Positions 36,401 through 44,627 of a stretch of DNA of 64,000 nt are shown piece after piece (the stretch's first letter is position 1; every line of letters begins with the position of its first letter). Under the pieces are notes generated by a model that worked only from the letters and a program-made list of their open reading frames with translations, was not told the DNA's origin and did no database searches. Both the position numbers and the translations under genes were made by a program. The DNA comes from Rhynchonema sp. JSB1_4 (taxonomy: Eukaryota; Nematoda; Chromadorea; Monhysterida; Xyalidae). The stretch lies in assembly GCA_030248065.1 (NCBI GenBank), contig JASAMV010006833.1, positions 1 through 64,000 on the forward strand, in the 5' to 3' direction.

Positions 36401-39400
36401 CTAATTTGGTTGTAAAGTATGGATTTTGTTTGCTTTCTTCCATAAGGTTTGTGTTAGTTGCTAAACCATATCCCTTAACTACTTCGTTAAGACCATAAGG
36501 ATATGCTGTGTTAAGTATTTCAATCCAGTTTTGTTCTTTTTTTAAAAGGTTTTGTTTATTCTGGTTAATATTTTCAAGTTCGTCGAGAACGTATATCATC
36601 ATGTTCCTTGAACCGTGTTTTGTAAAGTGTTGTACAAGTTGTGTGGTTTTTGTTGAGTATTCAATATCGTGCTTGTGTTCTTGAAAGCGTGTTTTTAAAG
36701 TTCTTTTTGTTTCACCAACGTATTGTATGTTACAGACTGCGCATTCTATGCAGTAGATGATATTGTTGGAGTTACAGTTGTAATAACCTGTACCAGGTTT
36801 ACAGAAACTTGTGTTTGTGACATTGGATTTGATTGTATTTCTTGAAGTAATATGGTCGCATGTTTTACAATTATTTTTGTCGCATGCTTTTGTATGTTTG
36901 TGCTTGACTTGGTTTGTAGTTTTTATAATTTTAAGTTTTTCATGCGTGTTTTGTATTTGATAAACCGTAAGATTTGAAGGTGGGTTGGGGTTTTGGGAGT
37001 TGTTTGTCCAAAAAGAGTCCAAAAACAAAGAGTGTTTGTTTGAATCGCGATGTACAAGCATGATTGTGCGTAGTTTGGTAGTGACGGTTCTAACCCAAAA
37101 ATTAGGAGAAATACCCACCTATAAGTCGTAGGTACGAATGTAATGGTTTTAACGGAATGCATAAAAAATCATAATATGAACCAAGTCAATGACAGAAAAT
37201 AGGTAGTGTGAAAAACTGTATTCACAATTGGATTTCGCCTAGTTGATAGTACGAGCAAACGTGAATGTTTTGTGAGTGTATGGCACCCGTGAGGGTACCC
37301 AAGACGGGTTGGCAGACACCGAAGTGAATGCCCAAGACGTGAGTAGCACACACCGAAGTGTATGCTCAAGACAGGTTGTACGTAGTAAAAGCGCATGGTA
37401 CATGACAAGTAAAATAATAAAAAATAAATGTACAAAATGGAGGTTTTCTGAAAACCAAGAAATTGAATTTTGGAAAAAGAGTTGTGTTGATATTTGTGCG
37501 AAATTGTTGTGTGGTTGTTTTAGGTTAGGTTTCTAAAGTTTACTATAAGAAAAAGATTAATCGTTTCTTATGCTAGTTCACAAAGAATTTAAGCAATAGA
37601 GAGTAGGCAACGGGCGAACCACAAGTTAGCCTACTTCTATTGTAAGTGTAAAGGGATGCGAGAGCATTGTGTGACTGTTGTATTTAGCAAATTATTGAAA
37701 AAATTAATTTGGAGTCCTGTCTACGCCTAGGTTTCGCGGGGTATTCGAGACCATCGGCGTGACGTTGTGCCCCCCGCTCGTCAGCCGAATAGCACAATCG
37801 CCATGTGAAACTCACTTAGTAAAAATGATAAATTTTAAAAGAAAAAAATTGTCTTTTTAGAGAAAAAAATCTAAGAAATTAATAAATTGTAAATTGTATT
37901 ACTGTTGCAATGTCGATAAGTAATATGAGTAAAACATAATGCTGTTTATGACAAAACTGGGTGTTTTCTAAAAAACGGGGAGTCACACAAGAAAAAAATC
38001 TCCATAGAAAGGGTATTTTGGCGACTTTACGTCATTGGCCTAAAAATCACCCATTTTAGGCCTAAAAATGCCGATTTTAGGCAAAAATTGAGGCGGTTAG
38101 TGTACCTTAGGGGGACCCCCTCCCCCAGGAACTACACTGGCGCGGGTCTCAACTACAGTAGATCCGCAGGGGAACCAGCGCCCGAGTGCGCCATCGGCAA
38201 TACGGTCTTTCGGTACCTGTGCTGAGGTTCTGGTACATATGCTGGATTAGTGTAGTGGCTGGGGGATTCCCCCCTAAGGGGTAGGTACCTCGCAACCACC
38301 CGATGGGGGAAGGGTAGGTACCTTGCAACCATCCCGGAGGGTACCTTGCAACAGTGCTGTGGCTGGGGGCGGGGTGGGGAGACCCCCAAAGGTACAGTAT
38401 CTCCCCCTCGCCGGTACCGTATGTGGCCCCCGCACTGAGGTATAGTATCTCTCCCTCTCTGGTACAGTATATCCCCCAATTTTTTCGAAGTATTACCCCG
38501 AAAGTACCCTTTTTGGTCCAAAATGGCCAAAAATCGGGTCAAAATAGACTAAAAGCGCAAAAATTTGCAATTTTCTGCAAAGAACGACCCAGTTTAGGCC
38601 TAAAATGCCTATTTAGGGAAAAAATTGGAGCGGTTAGTGTACCTGACGCGGCGGTTAGTGTACCTTAGGGGGGACCCCCATAGGAACTATACTGGTTTGA
38701 TCTTGTAATGCAAAATCAATGAGTTTTTTAGTATGAAAAAAATTTGCTCAAGGGCGGAAATTGATTAATAAAAAAAGCTAGTTAAACTCGTGTTTCCGCG
38801 GAGTTACGCATTCTTCGAGAAGCAACCCGCCCACACGAACATATTTTGGCTTTGACCTAAAATCGTCATAGATTTCGATTTCCACTCCTTAAGTGTTGGA
38901 AATACCCGGAATAGAGACCGCCGGAAGACAGCCCAGCCCCCAAATGAACTGAGTAAATTAATAGAGCCCTAGCTGGCAGTGTTGTGGCAGGCAAAGGGTT
39001 GCAAGGTAGCCTTGCGAGCAGTGGTGTAGCTGCCCAGGCGGGGCGGTAACCTGCTGTACTGCAAAAATGTGGGGCGGCGACCTACCTACTGTATCGGCCG
39101 AGCCAAGGGAAACAAATTTTTTTAGGTCTAGATATTGATGAAAATGGACTTTAAAACGCTAATAGCGCGCGATTTTTCGCCTATTTGGAGGAGTGAAAAA
39201 TACTGATTTTATGCCGTTGTGAGCCAAAAATCGCAACCTACTGTACCAGTGTGGACGGCGACGGCGACCAACCTACTATGCCGAGATGCAGCATCGACCT
39301 CCCTCCTGCTGTACCTCCCCCACTCCCCCCAGCTACACCAGTGCTTGGGGGGATGGATCCAGATGGTTGAAGTTTACCCCCACCCCGCTACCCAGCCTCC

Positions 39401-42400
39401 AGAAGGTTACAAGGTACCCTTGAGATCCCAAAAAGGGTGCTTTTTGCATGCATTGTACTGCAAAAAATTGATACTTCTTGCATTTTAGCCGAAAGTTTAC
39501 CTAACATAGCTATAGTGTGGAGGTTTGCGCGCGGAACGCGCGATTTTTGAGATTTTGAGGTCGAAAACACCCATTTTTGCCTTTGAAAACCATTGATGGT
39601 CATGGTCGCAAGGTACCCTCCGGGATGGTTGCAAGCAAGGTACCTACCCTCCCCCCATCCCCCAAGGGGTGGTTGCATGGCGGGGGAATCCGACACTATA
39701 CTTGCGGGCCGGAAAAAAACCGTTTTTTTCGGGAAAAAAAACCGAAAAAAAAACGTTTTTTCCGAGGCCCGGAAAAATACGTTTTTATTTTTCCGGAAAT
39801 TTTTCCAAGTGGCAACTTTTGGAAAAAACTTTTTTTCCAAAAATTTTCGAGATATTTTCCAAGGTTGCGAGGGGATGTTGTCAAAACCAATGTAAATCGG
39901 TACAAAACAGTTCAAAATGAGCACTTTTTAATCTCCAAGTGCATTTTTAGCCTGTTTCAGGCCATTTCCCGACGAAATTTTCTCAAAAAATAGGCGTTTT
40001 TGGACCATGGGTATCCTTAAGTACTGGAAAAATATTTGAAAAAAAACGTTTTTGTTTCCAAAAATATATTTTGCGGAAAAATGCGCAAGTATTTCCGACC
40101 TCCATCCTCTCGGCCACTACACTGCTCCCTGGTCCCTTGTATTCATGTTTTCTCGATACTTTGTTTTTTTATGCCCAGCTGTCATTTGAAATGCTTTATT
40201 CTCTATCTCTAGCTCTTCTTATAGCCAAGTAAAGTGGCACAAGAGCCCATTCTAGCTACAGAATGTCCGTCTATGATTTGCAGCCAATTTCACGTCTCAT
40301 CAACTGTCGAATGGCCGCGTGTCGCACTATGGCCGTAGCAATCTGCCCGTTCACCACACTACGGCTTCAACGCCACGTGGTGGTTTCGAAGGACCAATGA
40401 CGGCACCATGGCGGAAAACGGTGATTATGTTTGACATTTTGTAAAGGCAAACTACGGTAACACGAGCGCGATTTCGGAGGTGGTGCGCTTACAAAACATA
40501 AAGAAAGAGAAAATCATCATGCGCCCCGTTGTATTCTACAACGTGTAACATTTCCCGAATCAGCAGCCACGTATGAATGTTTAACTGATCTGCTACTATA
40601 CTTGGTTGGGCGCTCTGTGTTACTGTTACGACCTAAACCTAAGTCTCTGCACAAATCTCCTTGCATATTTCGCTAAGATTGATACGTACGTTTGACATGA
40701 ACTGGTAACCCATTCCTGTTAGCTTGTGTGCCATTTTTTACCAGCAGTTTCACAGCCAAATTTTCCAGCTGTGCATTTCAGGTGAGCATATTCAAGCAAC
40801 CTGTCACTCTGGTGCACACAACCAGCAAACAGACCAAAGCCACGCCAAGTAACAATCCAGCCCTGATCTCGAAAGCCAGCAGCACGAAGGATAAACCGAA
40901 ACAGGTGCAAACGTATTATTCGAGCGCTTGGCATCATGCGGGGCACGGGGCAGTGACCTTGATGCAAGTATTAAATTTTTTTCAAAACAATCTTTGTTCG
41001 TGATCCACGTTAGGGTGCTGTGCGGTATTTGGGGGATGCCGACACCCGACGCCTGCACTACGAAATGACCTGACACCAGGATGTTTTTTTTCAAAAATGG
41101 GCAGGGGCGAAAATAGCCACTTGCCAAACTCAAAATTCAAGTAGCGATCGGAACCAAACGTTTTATTTTGGTACTAAAATCAATCAGCAGTTGCAAGCGC
41201 GCCAACTTTTTGGACAATTTGAACAGGTGGACGACAAAATTTGCGTGGAAAGCAGTTCAGTCATCCAGATAAATAACTAAAGTGCTCAACATAGTCACAT
41301 TATGCAAGTGGCGATAATCCCCATCTGACCCGTAACTTGCCAAGTGGCGATTTGGAAATCTCAAGTGTCAAGTGGAGAAGTCGCCACCTCTGGTGGCTTT
41401 CTAAAAACCCTGACACCCAAACATCAGATCAAACACAAACACCCGAACACCTGTTGGTCATTAGGGTTAGACGGATGTCGGGTGTCGGATGACAAAACAG
41501 TGCAGGTGTCTTGTGTCGGATGCCTCCAATGTCGGTGTCGTTTTTTTTGGGACCCGACGCTTACGGATCTAAATATTTTGCTGAGAGAAGAAGTTTTGTG
41601 AGAAAATTTTCTTCGAACCGAATGTTTCTGAAGGCGCAGAATGTTACATTTTGTCGTTTATTTCGTTCAAAAAAACTTGAATTCAGTAAATTGAGCCAAA
41701 AATTTGCATTAAAATGAGAAAATGAGCAAGGTATTGTCTGTTTTTGGTTCAAGGGCTAGATGGCGGGTGTCGGGTCTTTTTAGAACTGTCAGGTGTCGGC
41801 TTTTTTCTCAGATGTCGGGTGTCGGGTACTTCCAGATGTCAGATGTCGGGTACCCCCGACCACTTGGAACGGAAGGAGCCGGAGCCGATACACAAACACC
41901 CGACAACTGCACCTGCCACACCGCACCTTAGTCCACGCGAACATTTTGTAAATTGACGGTGTTATTATCCGATTGCTGTGAGACCAGGTCCGTGTTCTGT
42001 TGCAGGTGTTCTGGGCCAAGCGACTCGAACGTCTGCGTTGTATGCGTCCGTTGACCGGGGCCGATTTTGACACACAACAACAGCAGGAGAGTGACACGCG
42101 AACCTCAAATAATCGTGATGTTGACGGAACGGCTGAACAGACGGCACTGCCAAGTCGTATACAACGTGAGTTGGCTACATGAGCCCATCAGTCAACTGAC
42201 TGAACCGTGGCTTAGCTACTAAACTAAAATGGACTTGGTGTCGAAAGTGGAAATTTGGCGCTAGAGTTAAAAAACAAGTCTTGGAGGCAGGAATTTATGA
42301 AATATCAAGAATTTTGCTTTTCATACAACTGGCCGGAAAATTGAGCCCGAACAGGCGCAGCAGGCGTGCACAAACATGAATCACATCCGCCAAACAAATT

Positions 42401-43370
42401 TCGTAGCCAGTTAGCTATGCATTTGCAGCACTCGGTCCGGACGTGGACGAAGTGACGGCGGTGGCGAGTCTGAACGCAGCGCTGTCCAATTCCAGTCCCC
42501 AATGTCATCCCGTCATGGGACAGACAAATCCAAAACGTAATCTCGACTCAAACATTGCTGCATTCGTCAATTCCGACCAACCGTTGATGCAGGTGGGCCA
42601 TTTTATTGCTTAGTGCTACAGCCCACTATGTTATACTTGCGTATTTTTCCGCAAAATATATTTTTGGAAAAAAACCGTTTTTTTCCGAAAAAAACCGTTT
42701 GTTTCCAAATATTTTTCCAGTACTTAAGGATACCCATGGTCCAAAAACGCCTATTTTGGAGAAAATTTTGTCGGGAAATGGCCTGAACTAGGCTAAAAAT
42801 GCACTTGGAGATTAAAAAGTGCTAATTTTGAACTGTTTAGCACCGATTTACATCGGTTTTGACAACATCCTTTCGCAACCTTTGGAAATATTTCGGAAAT
42901 TTTTGGGGAAAAAAGCGTTTTTTCCAAAAGTTGCCACTTGGAAAAATTTCCGGAAAAATAAAAACGTATTTTTCCGGGCCTCGGAAAAAAACGGTTTTTT
43001 TCGGTTTTTTCGGAAAAAACGGTTTTTTTCCGGCCCGCAAGTATACACTATGTGTTCTGAAAAATCTTTTTTGTATCTGTACAAGCGTGCAATTCGGTTG
43101 CTGAACCAGATTGTGTTCATGTTTAATGTTCACGGTCATGTATCGCTGATTTTTTGCTCCCTTATGGAATCTGACATATTTTCGTTAGTTGTCAGAACGT
43201 TGGTGGCCACAATAGGAGGGTGCTGAATGCTGTGGTGAATTGCGTGATAAAATCAGATTTCAATAATGTTTCAGGCGGTGGTCGTGAGCGATCAGGATAT
43301 TCTGACGCAAGAGAAACGAGTGTTGGATTCGCGTCGCAGGCTGGAAGAGCTTCGCAAACATTTTGGATAA
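33423..43370 (+). CDS. MBD2/3-like: MBD2/3-type NuRD subunit (5' end unresolved)
   Basis: Supported exons are 33423-33527, 40284-40420, 40782-40904, 42006-42165, 42429-42592 and 43275-43370 (stop TAA). The phases agree throughout. The C-terminal half is diagnostic of MBD2/MBD3: TAPWRKTVSIFKQPVT (family TASIFKQPVT), VFWAKRLERL (family LFWEKRL), the GPDVDEVTAVASLNAAL/PVMGQ block, AAFVNSDQPLMQAVVVSDQDI (family NTTQPLCKAFMVTDEDI), and a terminal coiled coil EKRVLDSRRRLEELRKHF. The coiled coil is the p66/GATAD2-binding segment of NuRD. The methyl-CpG-binding domain that normally precedes TASIFKQPVT is not found. Exon 33423 instead encodes a Gly/His-rich stretch (GAHGHSHGARYGG). The 6.8-kb intron 33528-40283 contains the PLE. 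Earlier exons are expected upstream, since 33423 enters in phase 1. Confidence 0.88.
33605..33880. mobile_element. hAT-like MITE family A fragment left of the PLE
   Basis: It begins CAGTGTAGTTCCTGG, then CACTAACCGCC repeats, GCCTAAAATGGGC runs and the AAGTCGCCAAAATACCC motif. It stops where the PLE pseudo-LTR begins. Confidence 0.75.
33881..34222 (-). repeat. PLE pseudo-LTR, downstream copy
   Basis: It runs from AAAGGGATGCGAGAGC to CGGGGAGTCACA (+ strand reading) and matches 37650-37987 over its full length. It lies immediately after the ORF stop. Confidence 0.92.
33950..34020 (-). ncRNA. Hammerhead-ribozyme-like core in downstream pseudo-LTR
   Basis: On -, CTGACGA (34015-34009) is followed by stem GCGGGG, a 30-nt loop, CCCCGC and GAAA (33966-33963). 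That is the CUGANGA / stem II / GAAA arrangement of hammerheads. Downstream, AC-CTAGGC-GTA could be a 2-bp stem III with a GUA cleavage site. Stem I pairing is weak by eye, so this is a candidate only. Confidence 0.4.
34233..37118 (-). CDS. PLE polyprotein: N-terminal GIY-YIG nuclease and reverse transcriptase
   Basis: This is an uninterrupted frame of 961 codons. The first in-frame ATG is about 19 codons in, and an in-frame TAG bounds the frame upstream. Residues 73-89 are a Cys/His cluster (HKHTKACDKNNCKTCDH) that could bind zinc. Residues 118-150 form a GIY-YIG nuclease core (IIYCIECAVCNIQYVGETKR, with the catalytic-type Arg in TRFQEH). The reverse transcriptase follows: FREISGASKATTKPLAELL, SYDFSTLYTEL, IPMGGNASSLLADL, and the catalytic FRYVDD near 34710 (about residue 802). 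In most nuclease-bearing PLEs the GIY-YIG is C-terminal. The N-terminal placement matches the Naiad clade. The expected role is target-primed reverse transcription after nicking by the GIY-YIG domain. All key motifs look intact. Confidence 0.93.
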   Translation of the reverse strand: MGISPNFWVRTVTTKLRTIMLVHRDSNKHSLFLDSFWTNNSQNPNPPSNLTVYQIQNTHEKLKIIKTTNQVKHKHTKACDKNNCKTCDHITSRNTIKSNVTNTSFCKPGTGYYNCNSNNIIYCIECAVCNIQYVGETKRTLKTRFQEHKHDIEYSTKTTQLVQHFTKHGSRNMMIYVLDELENINQNKQNLLKKEQNWIEILNTAYPYGLNEVVKGYGLATNTNLMEESKQNPYFTTKLDRRYRYRGNKRSRSKILDTNVLETVESLQNQDNMNNVYRFLKSCSKKTLNYAYKKINSHNCDPTTKALIMGFFVGYYDKQLTKQQPDKKKDRIVVPFINKQVEVLNLGRLYNNKTLKRKHNINHTNDIEIVYKYNTKFCMKLYNYNSTVKNINIKEFIEKYKHNKNSCNCKESMYTDPIHGHIITGNPKVLNIPRLENLMLKGTNYRSPKQSNANNIIQECIKPFKKYLTNKQKSHNDNYYTELSKIMTNNLRKFKIPEIYPNNNIQEHIDAIHEKYVITCVDKASYNYAIMCKTFYIETILKTIGLIGTNNTTYVQSNYTIDGLKQYHESITKTFIPNFKYNSEPTIPNLYCIPKFHKNPIKFREISGASKATTKPLAELLLYILKFFKKHFIAYTKKSEHRSNKKLYISVDNSYQVAKTIHDKLSNRHIYSAASYDFSTLYTELKHDTILKAMNFLITLLCNNQKQSIAVPYNYNYSKIFYCDDTFTSQRHITFHKTNIMKLINTVLSQSYISVGNMIWHQIKGIPMGGNASSLLADLTLSAEEFKFLSQKNKGIYIDTPIFRYVDDTLVINYNFDKIHKEIYPKELKLNKEASNNTINYLDLTIETKTQKIHLYDKTNHFKFWISKYFDADSCVHSRLLKGMITGQCIRFNRLLATKEQWLEAVTHMCRKLMERGFKKPAIIDIILHYLTRYRKQLWKYNLLNKKLIHKHIIKKLTTAI
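37119..37649 (-). other. PLE 5' leader with short tandem repeats
   Basis: This is non-coding leader between the upstream pseudo-LTR and the ORF. At about 37285-37380 a unit close to CACCGAAGTGNATGCNCAAG recurs about three times at roughly 33-bp spacing. Confidence 0.6.
37650..37987 (-). repeat. PLE pseudo-LTR, upstream copy
   Basis: Matches 33881-34222. It is the 5' copy in element orientation and would be expected to carry the promoter. Confidence 0.92.
37720..37790 (-). ncRNA. Hammerhead-ribozyme-like core in upstream pseudo-LTR
   Basis: Identical core to the downstream copy: CTGACGA at 37784-37778, 6-bp stem II GCGGGG/CCCCGC, and GAAA at 37735-37732, all on the strand of the ORF. Same weakness in stem I. 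Confidence 0.4.
37988..38139. mobile_element. hAT-like MITE family A fragment right of the PLE
   Basis: It runs from GGGTATTTTGGCGACTTT to CCAGGAACTACACTG and is inverted relative to 33605-33880. The outer 8-mers (CCTGTCGG and GCGCGGGT) do not match. Confidence 0.75.
38140..39020. repeat. TE remnants (family A and B-like ends)
   Basis: A TAGTGTAGTGGCTGGGGG terminus sits near 38247, GGTACCTTGCAACC repeats at 38280-38350, and a family-A right end (TTAGTGTACC ... GGAACTATACTG) ends at 38694. There is no gene in this part of the MBD intron. Confidence 0.6.
39021..39338. mobile_element. hAT-like MITE family G
   Basis: The ends are CAGTGGTGTAGCTGCC and CAGCTACACCAGTG. The flanking 8-mers CTTGCGAG and CTTGGGGG agree at 6 of 8 positions. 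A similar GTACAGTAGGT-rich sequence is nested at about 60165-60480. Confidence 0.6.
39697..40092. mobile_element. MITE family F copy 2
   Basis: TATACTTGCG start and CGCAAGTAT end. The flanks TCCGACAC and TCCGACCT match at 6 of 8. It has an unoccupied TTAA site at 40017-40020. It is nested in a B-like element that ends GCCACTACACTG near 40121. Confidence 0.8.
40444..40576. mobile_element. MITE family H copy in MBD intron, right end missing
   Basis: Starts AAGGCAAACTACGGTAACAC after TA and matches the first part of 48251-48435. The right inverted terminus is not found. Confidence 0.6.
41030..41910. repeat. GTCGGGT-rich repetitive tract in MBD intron
   Basis: Motifs such as GATGCCGACACCCGACG at the left and GTCGGGTGTCGGGTACTTCC at the right recur, mostly as (G)GTGTCGG units. 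It probably represents an element with subterminal GTCGGGT repeats. Boundaries are unclear. Confidence 0.5.
42632..43045. mobile_element. MITE family F copy 3, complete
   Basis: Inverted ends TATACTTGCG / CGCAAGTATA with a perfect 8-bp target duplication CACTATGT (42624-42631 and 43046-43053). 414 bp, non-coding, with an intact TTAA at 42724-42727. The 8-bp duplication is hAT-like. It lies in the last MBD2/3 intron. Confidence 0.92.
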
Positions 43371-44627
43371 TAGTGTATCACACTCTGTGATTTCGCTGTT
43401 CTTGAAAAAATGGGCGTCAAATGTAAAATTAGTCTGCGATTCATTTGGTTGTCAAGTAATTTTTGAAAAGTGGAAATCCAAATGCCAAGTGCATCTCGTG
43501 AGTTCTGTTATTTCGACTGTGACGGTAGCGAATGGCCCGTTGTTGGCCCTTGTACAATGCAATGTGCTTTTACATCATCCAACCATCTCATTCGGTTTGT
43601 CTAACATGAATGTGGTTTCACGTTGTTTCGTCAATCGATAAACTGTATTTCTCCATTTTTGTTGCACAACATTTCCGAGTAAACGAAACGTCAAGATAGT
43701 ATGGTGCATTTCGTTTTGTTCAATCAAGCTGTTGTCATCCAACACTACGGCTGAGCATGACGGCTGCCCGTCTCGTATCTGCTGCATTTGTGATTGGTCT
43801 TCCTTGATTTTGTCGTCGTACAGCTTCTGATTTTCAAAAATGGTCAGGTCGATTGCCATCAACCATATTTGAAATGTTGACACTTTCAACAATGCACGTG
43901 TATGGTGTTTCACTGCACTCACTATGCGTGTATAGGATGGCCAACGTCTTGACGCGTCCGTCCATCAAGTCCGTCCGTATTTTCGCACATTTTGTGTGTT
44001 GACTTGCACAATCACAATTGTTGTCGGTGTACCTAGATGTTGTTCGTATCGTTAATGTTTATCGTGGCGGTAAGAGAACTGCACGCGCGTGCTTGAGTGG
44101 GGAAATCAGTTTTGTAGTGGCCCAAAAAAGACTTCCCAATCACGTGGTGAAGAGTATGTGTGTATTTGTTGTTTTCAGCGACCTAACAAATATACTGTTC
44201 AGTCTTGTTCATTTATAATTTATGCTCTGCCTGTTATTTTATGCTTGTTTATGCATGTAATCTAATCTTTTCTCCAAAGATGCATAGCGTGAAGTTGTGG
44301 ACTTGTGTCTGGAAAATTGGGGCACAAATTCCCAATCAAAAGTCGACTTTCTGTGTTATGTGAAATAGCATACGCAATTGGTAATTAAGATTTGGCATGG
44401 CCATGGCTACGGCTTACAAATGTTTCCCGTCTGGCAATTATTCATCTGATTCTGTTTGAGGTTAATATACCGCATTTTACCGTTGCCGCACATAACCAAC
44501 AAAAGTGTCCAACAGAGTCCGCACTTCGGCCAACCCGTGGTCAACATTGCAGATCTGCTGCGAGTGTCGTCGTCAGTGGCGACGTGGTCTCACTACCGTA
44601 ATCCAACTTACCGTATTCCCCATCCGA
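43371..44627. other. Intergenic region between MBD2/3-like and Vps34 genes
   Basis: 1.26 kb. A - strand frame at 43575-43922 has unbiased composition (residues such as TIFENQKLYDDKIKEDQ) and could be a small exon, but no family is recognisable. No repeats stand out. Confidence 0.4.

Larger units (their letters stand above)
33881..37987 (-). mobile_element. Penelope-like retroelement (Naiad-type), complete
   Basis: The element is 4.1 kb, oriented on -. Direct repeats of about 340 bp (37650-37987 and 33881-34222) differ only by a few substitutions and A-run length changes. They enclose a single large ORF (37118-34233) and a 530-bp 5' leader. Near-identical repeats and an open ORF imply a recent insertion. 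It lies in the 6.8-kb intron of the MBD2/3-like gene and is bordered on both sides by family-A MITE fragments in opposite orientation. Confidence 0.92.

Noticed and set aside
43575..43922. 115-codon frame on - between MBD2/3-like and Vps34 genes
   Set aside because: It does not match a family I recognise and no splice context supports it. Kept only as a note.
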